Below are positions 17,461-26,333 of a stretch of DNA of 64,000 nt, in pieces. Numbering within the stretch: position 1 is the first letter of the stretch; each line of letters starts with the position of its first letter. This DNA comes from Granulicatella seriolae. Its GTDB lineage: Bacteria > Bacillota > Bacilli > Lactobacillales > Aerococcaceae. The position numbers and the translations under genes were made by a program. The stretch lies in NCBI RefSeq assembly GCF_024543085.1, contig NZ_JANHNZ010000007.1, positions 29,398-93,397 of the forward strand, given 5' to 3'. The notes beneath the pieces were generated by a model. That model was not told the origin of the DNA and ran no database searches. It saw only the letters and a program-made list of their open reading frames with translations.

Positions 17461-18429
17461 ATGTTTACACTAGTTAAATCAAGAAAAAATGGTAAAGAAC
17501 TTCGCACCTGTGTCGTCGATACGCTTAATGATTTGATGAAGGGTGATAAAAAAATTCTGGCTTTGGATGCAGATTTAGGTGCTGCTAGTGGCTGGACTAA
17601 TCTAGCGAAAGAGAATCCACAACAATTTATTAATATGGGAATTTCTGAAGCCAATATGGTAGGCGTTGCTGCTGGCTTAAGCCTAACTGGCTATACACCA
17701 TTTATTCATACCTTTGGCCCATTTGCCACAAGACGAGTATTTGATCAACTCTACATTTCTGGTGGTTATGGTGGGAATACTATCAATATTTATGGCTCTG
17801 ATCCTGGATTTGCAGCTGCACAAAATGGTGGGACCCATACGACATGGGAAGACATGGCCTTGATGAAATCAATTCCTAATTCTGTTGTTTGTGATGCCGC
17901 AGATGAAGTACAAATGGAGTGGATTATTAAAGAATTTAGCCAAATAAGAGGAGTCCACTATGTTCGTGGGAATCGTAAGAGTGTTCCTGCTGTTTATGAA
18001 AAAGGTTCTACTTTCCAATTAGGAAAGGGAAATCTTCTGCAAACAGGGACAGATGTGCTTATGATTGTTGCTGGTCAATTAGTTTCTGAAGCTTTACAAG
18101 TTGCTGAACGACTAGCAGAAAAAGGAATCAGCTGTGAAGTGATAGATATGTTTACCATCAAGCCTCTTGATAAAGAATTGATTTTGAAAGAAGTGAAAGG
18201 CAAACAACAAGTGGTCACTATCGAGAACCATTCAATAACGGGAGGTTTGGGCAGTTCAGTAGCAGAAGTTTTGGCGGATAATGGCATAGCAATCCCACTT
18301 AAACGAATCGGGGTTGATGAACGCTTCGGTCAAGTAGGAACAGAACAGTTTTTACAAGAAGAATATGGATTGAGCGCAGATGCTATCTATGATGTGGTAG
18401 AAGGTTTATTCCAAAATAAAAAGTTCTAG
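17461..18429 (+). CDS. Transketolase, C-terminal (pyrimidine-binding) subunit
   Basis: Partner of the preceding gene, 322 aa: pyrimidine-binding domain with GISEANMVGVAAGLSLTGYTPF and GTHTTWEDMALMKSIP, and a C-terminal domain (residues from about 190) with ENHSITGGLGSSVAEVL. The catalytic glutamate of the ThDP fold is in ISEANM. Starts 3 nt after the N-subunit stop. DXS-like proteins are longer and single-chain, so split transketolase is the better call. Confidence 0.94.
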   Translation: MFTLVKSRKNGKELRTCVVDTLNDLMKGDKKILALDADLGAASGWTNLAKENPQQFINMGISEANMVGVAAGLSLTGYTPFIHTFGPFATRRVFDQLYISGGYGGNTINIYGSDPGFAAAQNGGTHTTWEDMALMKSIPNSVVCDAADEVQMEWIIKEFSQIRGVHYVRGNRKSVPAVYEKGSTFQLGKGNLLQTGTDVLMIVAGQLVSEALQVAERLAEKGISCEVIDMFTIKPLDKELILKEVKGKQQVVTIENHSITGGLGSSVAEVLADNGIAIPLKRIGVDERFGQVGTEQFLQEEYGLSADAIYDVVEGLFQNKKF

Positions 18430-18437
18430 ATAATGTG

Positions 18438-18486
18438 AAAGGCTATACATCATCGTTAACGAAAATGATGATGTATAGCCTTTTTT
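18438..18486 (+). terminator. Terminator of the PTS/transketolase operon
   Basis: aaaggctatacatcatc (18438-18454) pairs with gatgatgtatagccttt, ending in TTTTTT at 18481-18486. Near-perfect 17-bp stem, 9 nt past the stop codon. Confidence 0.93.
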
Positions 18487-18578
18487 GATAGGTAGTCATT
18501 TGAGTTTCTGATGAATATTCATGCAAAGAGATGGGGAGAAAATAATCATGTACAAAATAAATTTGTTTTTTAAGTTAC

Positions 18579-18645
18579 GAAAGAGTCTCCAGATAAGCGT
18601 TAGAAATATCGGAGTAAAGCATAGCTGACGCTCGGTGTCTGTAAT
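18579..18645. repeat. Palindromic element fragment (left half only)
   Basis: gaaagagtctccag followed by gtaaagcatagctgacgc matches the arm and the reversed core of the dispersed element, but no matching right arm follows. It appears to be a decayed or truncated copy. Confidence 0.6.
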
Positions 18646-18696
18646 AACATCGATTTTGTCTAACCTCAATAGATTACATCTTATTATTTTGAAAAC

Positions 18697-18726
18697 TTGT
18701 TTTAGCACCTCAGTTAGAAGTATAAT
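18697..18726 (+). promoter_or_regulatory. Candidate promoter of the Gfo/Idh gene
   Basis: TTGTTT (18697-18702), 18-nt spacer, TATAAT (18721-18726), 55 nt before the start codon. Confidence 0.55.
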
Positions 18727-18780
18727 TTAAAGGAAGTTAGATGGTTAAATAGTAAATTCTAAAAGAAAGCAGGTAAAAAG

Positions 18781-19827
18781 ATGACTACATCAGAAAAGCT
18801 AGTGATTGGTTTTTATGGTAATGGAAAAAGCACCAATCGTTACCATATGCCATTTGTCGACAGTAGAAGTGAGAAAATTCGTGTAAAGACGATTTATGAA
18901 AGAAAGTTAGGCAGCTCTGGGTGGAGTAATATCCCGGGAGTATATTACACAGATAAAGTGGAAGAGTTGTTGGCTGACCCTGAAATTCAAGTGGTGGTGG
19001 CGCCCCTACCTCCCGAAGCTCATTATGAAGTTGCTAAGCAGATTATTGAGGCAGGCAAGCATTGTGTTATGGAGAAGCCATTCACCCAAACGCTGGCTCA
19101 AGCTCAGGAATTGTTTGATTTAGCAAAGGAAAAAGGTGTCATGATTCAATGCTATCAAAATCGTCGCTTTGATAGTGATTTTCTAACGGTACAGAAAGTG
19201 ATTGAGTCTGGAAAGTTAGGAAAGATTCAAGAAGTTGAGATGCATTTTGATTATTTTCGTCCCGAAGTCCCTCTTAATACACATACATTTGAAAGAAGCC
19301 AGTCTTATTTATATAATCATGCCTGCCATACTTTGGATCAGGTAATTTCTTACTTTGGGGAGCCTGATAGAGTTCATTATGATGTTCGTCAATTATTGGG
19401 TAGTGACCGTATGAATGATTATTTTGATTTGGATTTATATTTTGGTCATGAGGCAGACACGCTTAAGGTTTCGGTCAAGTCTAGCTTCTTCCGTATAAAG
19501 GAAAGACCAAGTTTTGTAGTATATGGAACCAAAGGCATGTTTATTAAAGAATTTAAGGACCGCCAAGAAGCAGACTTAAAGAAATTTTACCTTCCAGATC
19601 ATGAAGACTTCGGAGTGGACTTGCCAGAACATTATGGAACCCTGACTTATGTGGATGATGCAGGCAACTACCATGAAGAAAAAGTTGTCTCAGAACAAGG
19701 AGATTATGCTCGCTATTATGATGCCCTATACGAAACCATCATGCACGGTAAAGCCCCACTAGTCACCCCAGAACAAACCATCCTTCAAATGGCAATGCTA
19801 GAAGAAGGGATCAAGGGATTAAAATAA
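18781..19827 (+). CDS. Gfo/Idh/MocA-family NAD(P)-dependent oxidoreductase
   Basis: 348 aa. N-terminal Rossmann fold begins VIGFYGNGKSTNRYHMPF, with the conserved EKPFTQT (residues about 97-103) that contributes the cofactor-site lysine, and a C-terminal alpha/beta domain including NHACHTLDQVISYFGEP. Members oxidise sugars, inositol or related polyols; the substrate cannot be assigned here. Single gene flanked by element remnants on both sides. GCAGGTAAAAAG precedes the ATG, a modest ribosome binding site. Confidence 0.88.
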   Translation: MTTSEKLVIGFYGNGKSTNRYHMPFVDSRSEKIRVKTIYERKLGSSGWSNIPGVYYTDKVEELLADPEIQVVVAPLPPEAHYEVAKQIIEAGKHCVMEKPFTQTLAQAQELFDLAKEKGVMIQCYQNRRFDSDFLTVQKVIESGKLGKIQEVEMHFDYFRPEVPLNTHTFERSQSYLYNHACHTLDQVISYFGEPDRVHYDVRQLLGSDRMNDYFDLDLYFGHEADTLKVSVKSSFFRIKERPSFVVYGTKGMFIKEFKDRQEADLKKFYLPDHEDFGVDLPEHYGTLTYVDDAGNYHEEKVVSEQGDYARYYDALYETIMHGKAPLVTPEQTILQMAMLEEGIKGLK

Positions 19828-19894
19828 CAACTATTTATTGAAGGATTTATTTGAGGATAGCTTTCTTAATCATAAAGTTCTGTAAAATTAATGC

Positions 19895-20001
19895 AAAAGA
19901 GTTCCCGAGAACTACATCAGAAATAATAGCTATGAAGTGAGACCTTGGTTCAGGGCGTTGCTGTCGTTTCGAGTTCTGATGTAGTCCTCGAGAACTCTTT
20001 T
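19895..20001. repeat. Structured palindromic element, short-core copy
   Basis: Left arm 19895-19922 and right arm 19974-20001 pair over 28 positions with two mismatches, beginning aaaagag and ending ctctttt. The core is shortened to about 50 nt but retains a gtgagaccttggttca hairpin. It follows the oxidoreductase gene and could act as its terminator. Confidence 0.8.
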
Positions 20002-20109
20002 CTGATTTAGAAATAGATTTTATTCTTTACGGACTTTTTGAACAGTCTTCTCCTTGTATTTTAGTAGTAAGCCGAAACAAATTACCTTATAATAGAATAA
20101 GGTGATGAA

Positions 20110-21489
20110 ATGAACAAAAAAGACGCAATAGATATGACAAAAGACCCGATTAATCAGGTCATCTTAACTATTGCAACTCCATTAATGATAAACAATTTGA
20201 TACGTACACTATACAACTTAACGGATGGCTTATTCGTAGCACAGTTATCAGCAGAAGATTTTGCAGCTACCGCATTTATCTGGCCCTTGAACTTTCTATT
20301 TATTTCGTTAGGGTTAGGACTTAGCGTAGGCTCTACCTCTTTGATTGCTCGATTTTTAGGAGCCGAAAAGATTGAGAAAGCTCAAACCTACGCCAACCAA
20401 GCCATGCTGCTAACCTATAGCCTAGGGATCGTTTTGTCTCTTATTGGCTATATCTTTGCACCGAACTTTGTTCAATGGATGGGAGCGAGCGGTACTTTTG
20501 CTGATAAATCGACAGTATACTTAAAGATAAATTTCATAGGCTTATTTTTTGATTTCGCCTACTTTGGGTATCAGTCAATTTTAAACGCACAAGGAGAAAC
20601 AAAAATTATCACAAAAATCAGTGCACTTTCCGCAATAGCCAATATCATCTTGGACCCAATCTTTATTTTTGCGCAAGTACCACTAATTGGTATTGCTGGT
20701 TTGGGTTGGGGAATTGAAGGCGCGGGTTGGGCAACGGTCATCTCTAAAGCTCTACTATTATTTTTTGCCATACTAGCAGTTAGGCGTCAATCTGTCTTAC
20801 GTGCTCCATTCAAAAAACTTACGGTCCAAGTCAGAGTTATGAAAGATATCCTACGAATTGCCTTACCATCTGCAGTGGGGTATGGTGGCGCTGCGCTTGG
20901 TTTTACTGTTTTAAATGGTCTGATTCAATCATATGGTACCCAGACTTTAGCAGCATATTCCATGGTTAACCGCATATCAGACCTTTTGACCCAGCCACAG
21001 ATGGGGATCGGTTCAGCCTTAACCGCTATTGTTGCCCAAAATATGGGAGCTAGACAGGTCGAACGCTCTAAACAAATTTTTCGTCAGGCGATGTTTTTGA
21101 TTTTAGGGATTTCCTTACTAGGTTCAGTAACTATTTTTCTATTTAGACAACCAATTCTATCGCTTTTCATTACTGATATGTCTGACCAAGTTCTTTGGTC
21201 GGAAGCAGTCGAATACTTAAATTATACAGCATTTATTATTTTCTTTATGGGCATGTTCTCTGCCTTGACTGGGTTTTTCCAAGGCTGTGGTGAAACACGT
21301 TATTCCATGCTTATGTCTATTGGTAGATTGTGGCTTGTCCGCCTACCCATTATCTGGCTCTTAAGCCATTACACAGATTTAGGTTCTACTGGTATTTGGA
21401 TTGCCATGCTCTTATCCAATGCGATTACTGTTATTCTTGGTTATGGCATTTATAAGTTGAAGGATTGGAAGCAACTACAAATACGCTAA
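20110..21489 (+). CDS. MATE-family multidrug/cation efflux transporter
   Basis: 459 aa with twelve hydrophobic segments in two homologous halves; begins DPINQVILTIATPLMINNLIRTLYN, the standard MATE N-terminus, and has TKISALSAIANIILDPIF and GIGSALTAIVAQNMGARQVER. Exports drugs or metabolites using Na+ or H+. ATAAGGTGATGAA precedes the ATG. Downstream is a HdeD-like membrane protein 32 nt away on the same strand, possibly cotranscribed. Confidence 0.93.
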   Translation: MNKKDAIDMTKDPINQVILTIATPLMINNLIRTLYNLTDGLFVAQLSAEDFAATAFIWPLNFLFISLGLGLSVGSTSLIARFLGAEKIEKAQTYANQAMLLTYSLGIVLSLIGYIFAPNFVQWMGASGTFADKSTVYLKINFIGLFFDFAYFGYQSILNAQGETKIITKISALSAIANIILDPIFIFAQVPLIGIAGLGWGIEGAGWATVISKALLLFFAILAVRRQSVLRAPFKKLTVQVRVMKDILRIALPSAVGYGGAALGFTVLNGLIQSYGTQTLAAYSMVNRISDLLTQPQMGIGSALTAIVAQNMGARQVERSKQIFRQAMFLILGISLLGSVTIFLFRQPILSLFITDMSDQVLWSEAVEYLNYTAFIIFFMGMFSALTGFFQGCGETRYSMLMSIGRLWLVRLPIIWLLSHYTDLGSTGIWIAMLLSNAITVILGYGIYKLKDWKQLQIR

Positions 21490-21521
21490 TGTTTAGTATT
21501 TAAAAAGGAGAGGGACTCATT

Positions 21522-22841
21522 ATGAAGGTATCAACAAATCACTTGGAGAAGGCTAGGAGAAGAACACTCATTGTTATTGCCCTTATTTTAATAGGAGTTG
21601 GTTTAGCCTTATCCATATATAGAGAAGCCGTTGCTATGTCATTGTTTAGTTTATGGGGGATTGTTCTGGTAGCCTTATCCGTATTTGATTTGCTTAAGCT
21701 CCCTATATCTGCATTTCGACAAAAAGATCAGCGACTTATAGTCAGTGCATTCCGTTCACTAGTTCAACTGGCTGCAGGGATTTTCTTTTTTACCAATGCC
21801 TTTTTTCCAGTTGTGACGGTGGCATGGTTAACCTCTCTTTACTTATTTTTAATGGGGATTCTGTATTTGTTTAACTTTATCCTAATAAAAAATGATGGTG
21901 TGAATGGCTATTACCGTGTTCTAATCGATGCTATTATTCATTTATTATTTGGCTTTACTGCTGTTATGAACATTTCAAGCAGTGCAAATTTAGTTTATCT
22001 TATCTTAGGGATCTATTTAATTTTTCTTGGTCTTACCTACCTTAGAGATGGTTTAGAGGTTATGTCTACACCCAACCTTCAAAAAGCCAGACGTCGCATT
22101 CGAGTGAGTCTTCCAATCATTTTCACGGCTTTGATCCCTCGAAGGACTCTGGATAGTATTAATGAATTTCTGAGTCAAGGGCAAGAGGAAGAAGATAGAA
22201 AAATTCAATATTTTAAGGCGGAAGGATTAAATACCAAACCGGACTTAGAGGTTTGGATCCACACAGCACGCAGCGGTTTTGAGATGTTTGGACATGTTGA
22301 TATTTCCTTTAAGGGGATGACCTACTCATATGGACATTACGATGTAGACTCGTCCAAACTCTTTGGAACTATAGGGGATGGTACCTTATGGGAAGTAGAA
22401 ACTAGCAATTACGTCAAATGGATAGAAAGCCGAGAAACCCGTTCAGTTTTTCGCTACGGTTTAGTTCTAACTGACCAACAAAGCCTGGCCGTTGAAAAAC
22501 AGATCAATCTCATTAAAGAAGATACCAAGCCATTCCAGTTAACCAGTCAAACACAAAAAGAAAGTTACCTAGGTCAAATGGCAGCTCTTTATCCCGTTAA
22601 GATTTACAAATTTACACGTTCTCGGTTTAAAACATATTTTGTCTTGACCACTAACTGTGTCCTGTTGGCAGATACCATTATTGGTAAGACAGGTATTGAT
22701 ATCGTGGACGCAGCGGGGATTATTACACCGGGAGCCTATCAATCCTATTTTGATAAGGAATTCCAACGACCTTATTCAAATGTTATTACACGTTCAGCTA
22801 TCGTAGATGGGAAATTAGAGTTAGAAACCAGCGAAAATTAA
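21522..22841 (+). CDS. HdeD-like (DUF308) membrane protein with C-terminal His/Cys domain
   Basis: 439 aa. The first half (to about residue 185) has six hydrophobic helices in the repeating pattern of DUF308/HdeD proteins. The second half (about 225-435) is soluble and contains FGHVDISFKGMTYSYGHYD and, later, YFVLTTNCVLLADTIIGKTG. An ordered His ... Cys with aromatic neighbours is what circularly permuted papain-like (NlpC/P60, DUF4105-like) domains show; that catalytic reading is inference only. Strong AAAGGAGAGG site. Role unknown; may act at the cell envelope. Confidence 0.7.
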   Translation: MKVSTNHLEKARRRTLIVIALILIGVGLALSIYREAVAMSLFSLWGIVLVALSVFDLLKLPISAFRQKDQRLIVSAFRSLVQLAAGIFFFTNAFFPVVTVAWLTSLYLFLMGILYLFNFILIKNDGVNGYYRVLIDAIIHLLFGFTAVMNISSSANLVYLILGIYLIFLGLTYLRDGLEVMSTPNLQKARRRIRVSLPIIFTALIPRRTLDSINEFLSQGQEEEDRKIQYFKAEGLNTKPDLEVWIHTARSGFEMFGHVDISFKGMTYSYGHYDVDSSKLFGTIGDGTLWEVETSNYVKWIESRETRSVFRYGLVLTDQQSLAVEKQINLIKEDTKPFQLTSQTQKESYLGQMAALYPVKIYKFTRSRFKTYFVLTTNCVLLADTIIGKTGIDIVDAAGIITPGAYQSYFDKEFQRPYSNVITRSAIVDGKLELETSEN

Positions 22842-22895
22842 GAAAAGACTCAGATAGGAGAAGGAAAGATTTTTTCTCTTATTTGAGTCTTTTCT
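22841..22895 (+). terminator. Terminator after the HdeD-like gene
   Basis: agaaaagactcagataggag (22841-22860) pairs with ctcttatttgagtcttttct (22876-22895) across a T-rich loop; overlaps the stop codon. Symmetric enough to work on both strands. Confidence 0.8.
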
Positions 22896-22953
22896 ATGAT
22901 AAAAATCGAAAAATTGAGCAATAAAGCAAATAAGTAAGACAACATTGTTATTG

Positions 22954-22967
22954 TGAAAGCGGTTAAT
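22954..22967. promoter_or_regulatory. cre-like operator before the glycan ABC operon
   Basis: TGAAAGCGGTTAAT matches 12 of 14 cre consensus positions, and the TGAAAGCG half is typical of CcpA/LacI-type sites. A -10-like TATAAG follows at 22977-22982, so binding would overlap the -35 region and repress. Expected for a carbohydrate uptake operon. Confidence 0.55.
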
Positions 22968-23020
22968 TTACGTTAGTATAAGAGTATCAAATGTATCAAT
23001 AAAATTTAGGGGGAAGAGAA

Positions 23021-24370
23021 ATGAAGAAGAAATTTTGGTTGTCCAGTGCAGCAATTCTTGCTTCACTAACATTAGTGGCATGTGGGGGAGGTAATACATC
23101 TGAAAGTAGCTCTACAAGTGAGGCTAGTTCAGCAACAGGTGATAAGGTAACATTGAAATTTGCGGCCTTAGAATCAGGGTATGGGGCAGAGATGTGGCCA
23201 GAAATTATTGAGGCCTATCAAAAAGCTAATCCAAATGTTACGGTTGAGTTGAATCAAAATAAAGAAATCGAAGACGTTCTTAGCCCACAAATGAAAGCGG
23301 GAGACTTTCCTGATGTGGTTATGGTTTCTGTAGGTCGTCAAAAAGCCTTACCTGAAACACTTTTAAAAGAAAAAGCAATTGCGGATATTTCAGACGTGTT
23401 CACTAAAAAAGTTTACGGTGAAGATGTAACAGTTAAAGATAAAATCTTGAATGGTGTTGTAGGCTCAACCATCACAGATCCATATGCAGATGGCAAACAA
23501 TATATGGCTCCAATGTTCTACGCACCAACAGGAATGTTCTATAATAAAACCCTCCTTAAAGAAAAAGGTTGGGAAGTTCCAAAAAATATGGATGAAATGA
23601 AAGCCTTAGGAGAAAAAGCTAAAGCAGAAGGCATTGCTTTATTTACTTTCCCAGGAAGTGGTTACTTTGATAGCTTCTTACCAGTCTTATTAGCAAATTC
23701 AGGCGGACCTCAATTGTTTGCTGATGCAATGAGTTATAAAGAAGGGGTTTACGTTTCAGCAGATGCAACTAAAGCATTCACAGCTATGGGTGATATTTTA
23801 GCTTATGTTGAACCAACAACAGTTGCTAATGGCAATCCACAAAACTACATGAAGAATCAACAATTAGTTTTAGATAACAAAGCAATATTCATGCCAAACG
23901 GTACTTGGGTAGTTGGAGAGATGGCGGACGCTCCACGTGCAGAAGGTTTTGAATGGGGAGTTGCAGCTCCACCGGCAGTTACTACTGGTGGCGATCAATA
24001 CGCATACTCATTCATTGAACAACTTTGGGTTCCAGAAGGCGCTGAAAACAAAGATGCGGCAAAAGAATTCATCACATATCTTTATTCTGATGAAGCAGCA
24101 AAACTTTTTGCTAAACACAGTGCAGCTCAACCAATCAAAGATGTTGTTAACATGCTTGATGCAGAACAAAAAGCTTTGTATGAGTTTACGAACACTGCAA
24201 CTGGTATCATCAATGGTGGATTCAAAGCTACAAAACCTGTTGAAGGTGTAAGCATTAAAGAAGTTATGTACGATACAATCGATTCTGTTGCAACTGGTGA
24301 GAAAACAGTTGAAGAATGGCAAAAAGCTATTGAAGAAGTTAGCGCTAAATTTAGAGCGGCTTTAGAATAA
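23021..24370 (+). CDS. Sugar ABC transporter substrate-binding lipoprotein
   Basis: Extracellular lipid-anchored binding protein, 449 aa. Signal peptide of about 20 residues ending in lipobox LVAC, with C21 the lipidated residue, then a Ser-rich linker. The body is a family 1 (MalE-type) fold, with APMFYAPTGMFYNKTLLKEKGW and FMPNGTWVVGEM typical of oligosaccharide or N-acetylhexosamine binders. Strong GGGGGAAGAG site. With the GH112 phosphorylase downstream, the likely ligand is a galactosyl-N-acetylhexosamine disaccharide. A terminator after it separates it from the permease genes, allowing higher expression of the binding protein. Confidence 0.92.
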   Translation: MKKKFWLSSAAILASLTLVACGGGNTSESSSTSEASSATGDKVTLKFAALESGYGAEMWPEIIEAYQKANPNVTVELNQNKEIEDVLSPQMKAGDFPDVVMVSVGRQKALPETLLKEKAIADISDVFTKKVYGEDVTVKDKILNGVVGSTITDPYADGKQYMAPMFYAPTGMFYNKTLLKEKGWEVPKNMDEMKALGEKAKAEGIALFTFPGSGYFDSFLPVLLANSGGPQLFADAMSYKEGVYVSADATKAFTAMGDILAYVEPTTVANGNPQNYMKNQQLVLDNKAIFMPNGTWVVGEMADAPRAEGFEWGVAAPPAVTTGGDQYAYSFIEQLWVPEGAENKDAAKEFITYLYSDEAAKLFAKHSAAQPIKDVVNMLDAEQKALYEFTNTATGIINGGFKATKPVEGVSIKEVMYDTIDSVATGEKTVEEWQKAIEEVSAKFRAALE

Positions 24371-24400
24371 AAGACCTAATAACTGAAATAAATAAACAGA

Positions 24401-24432
24401 AAAGGTGGGTCTCACAGTACCCACCTTTCTTT
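24401..24432 (+). terminator. Terminator/attenuator after the binding-protein gene
   Basis: aaaggtgggt / acccaccttt form a 10-bp perfect stem followed by a T-rich run. As the next three genes belong to the same system, partial read-through is likely. A weak secondary promoter (TTTACA at 24458-24463, 17 nt, TATGTA) follows. Confidence 0.8.
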
Positions 24433-24505
24433 ATTCCAAAAAGTAATTTTTTAGACTTTTACAAAAATGAAATAAGATAATATGTATATTACAGGGGGAA
24501 ATGTT

Positions 24506-25390
24506 ATGAAAAGACATCGCAAAAAAGAGCGGACTAGGTTTATTTTAATCTGTATCGCCCCCGCTCTTTTGCTATTTCTAACTTTTCTAATTTATCCAAC
24601 CATAGAGGTTTTTCGCATGTCCCTCTATCGTTGGGGAGGTTATTCAAAAAATAAAGAGTTTGTTGGATTCGATAATTTTAAAATCATGTGGTCAGATGAA
24701 AACTTCATTCGTTCATTTCAAAATACCATTTTGTTAATCGTTGTGGTTACTATGTTTACAGTCATCATTGCAGTCTTGTTTGCGACTATATTATCGACAG
24801 AAAAAATTCGTGGAAACAACTTTTTCCGGATAGTCTTCTATATTCCTAATATCCTTTCTATTGTTGTTATCGCCGGTATATTTTCTGCTGTTTTTGATGC
24901 TAGCTCCGGATTGCTCAATGCTATTTTACCGCAAGCATTAGAAAGGCTTTGGCTGGGAGATCAAAAGATTGTTATTTATTCGCTAGGTTTTGCTCTAATT
25001 TGGCAAGCGATTGGATACTATATGGTAATGTATATGGCAAGTATGGCAAATATTCCAGACAGTTTGTATGAAGCTGCTGAATTAGATGGGGCTGGAAGAT
25101 TGGCTAAATTCTTTAATGTGACCTTCCCTTTAATTTGGAACAACATTCGTACCACCTTAACTTTCTTCATTTTAAGTACCATCAATCTAAGCTTCTTGTT
25201 GGCACAAATTTTAACCAATGGTGGTCCAGATGGCGCTTCCGAAGTTTTCCTAAGTTATATGTTTAAACAAGCTTATACTAATTCAGTTTATGGATACGGT
25301 ATGGCGATTGGTGTAGTAATCTTTATCTTCTCATTTGGTTTGTCAGGTATTATCAGTCGTATTACCAATCGAGAAATTCTAGAATATTAA
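24506..25390 (+). CDS. Sugar ABC transporter permease, MalF/UgpA type
   Basis: Membrane permease, 294 aa from ATG at 24506, which follows AGGGGGAA; an in-frame ATG at 24482 lacks a ribosome site. Six hydrophobic helices; the EAA loop for ATPase contact is YEAAELDGAGRLAKFFNVTFPLI. Acts with the next gene. No ATPase gene is present in this operon, so a shared MsmK-type ATPase elsewhere is likely. Confidence 0.93.
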   Translation: MKRHRKKERTRFILICIAPALLLFLTFLIYPTIEVFRMSLYRWGGYSKNKEFVGFDNFKIMWSDENFIRSFQNTILLIVVVTMFTVIIAVLFATILSTEKIRGNNFFRIVFYIPNILSIVVIAGIFSAVFDASSGLLNAILPQALERLWLGDQKIVIYSLGFALIWQAIGYYMVMYMASMANIPDSLYEAAELDGAGRLAKFFNVTFPLIWNNIRTTLTFFILSTINLSFLLAQILTNGGPDGASEVFLSYMFKQAYTNSVYGYGMAIGVVIFIFSFGLSGIISRITNREILEY

Positions 25391-25400
25391 GGAGGCTACT

Positions 25401-26279
25401 ATGAAAAAGAAAAAATGGTCGACAGAAAAATTATATACCATCTTTATTTATGTAGCCTTAGCTACGCTAGCTATTTCTATTGTGGTGCCTGTAGGATGGG
25501 TCTTTATGGCATCCATCAAACAAAATTCTGAGTTTTATGGTTCACCTTGGACCTTACCACAAGGATTTCACTTTCAAAACTTTGTAGATGCGTGGAATTC
25601 CGCAAAAATGGGTAGCTATTTACTGAATTCTATCATTGTAACCGGAGTAGCCTTACTGATATTAGTGGTTGTAGCTATTCCAGCATCCTATGTGTTAGCG
25701 AGATTTGATTTCCGTGGCAGAAAAGTAATCAACACACTTTTAAAGGGCGGTTTATTTATCAATGTTAACTATATCGTAGTGCCAATCTTTTTAATGTTGT
25801 TAGATTGGGATAATGGATTGAAAGCTATTGGCTTTAAGAGTCTTTTCTTGAATAACATATTTGTTTTAGCGTTGGTATATGCATCTACTGCACTACCATT
25901 TACGATTTACTTATTATCCTCTTTCTTCAGAACACTACCTTCAACCTTTGAAGAGGCAGCTTCTATTGATGGGGCAGGATACTTTACCACTATGCTCAAA
26001 GTTATGACGCCAATGGCTAGACCAAGTATTATTACGGTCATCTTATTTAATTTCCTATCGTTTTGGAATGAATATATTATTTCACTAACCTTGATGCCTG
26101 GGGATAATAAGACACTGCCAGTAGGGTTAATGAATCTCATGCAAGCTCAAAGAGGAGCGGCTCGTTTTGGCCAAATGTATGCGGGTATGGTTATTGTTAT
26201 GCTACCAACCTTAATCTTATACATTATGGTGCAAAGTAAGCTAACTCAAGGGATGACCTTAGGTGGCTCGAAAGAATAG
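25401..26279 (+). CDS. Sugar ABC transporter permease, MalG/UgpE type
   Basis: Second permease, 292 aa, six hydrophobic helices, with EAA loop FEEAASIDGAGYFTTMLKVMTP. N-terminus is basic (MKKKKW), then a helix. AAGGAGG precedes the ATG, 10 nt after the first permease stop. Pairs with it as a heterodimeric channel. Confidence 0.94.
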   Translation: MKKKKWSTEKLYTIFIYVALATLAISIVVPVGWVFMASIKQNSEFYGSPWTLPQGFHFQNFVDAWNSAKMGSYLLNSIIVTGVALLILVVVAIPASYVLARFDFRGRKVINTLLKGGLFINVNYIVVPIFLMLLDWDNGLKAIGFKSLFLNNIFVLALVYASTALPFTIYLLSSFFRTLPSTFEEAASIDGAGYFTTMLKVMTPMARPSIITVILFNFLSFWNEYIISLTLMPGDNKTLPVGLMNLMQAQRGAARFGQMYAGMVIVMLPTLILYIMVQSKLTQGMTLGGSKE

Positions 26280-26333
26280 GAATCCCAAAATAAAAACAAG
26301 AATCAAACCACAAGCAAGATTAGGAGGATTAGA

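Noticed and set aside
18496..18708. Minus-strand 70-codon frame
   Set aside because: Made of element fragment and AT-rich spacer, without ribosome binding site.
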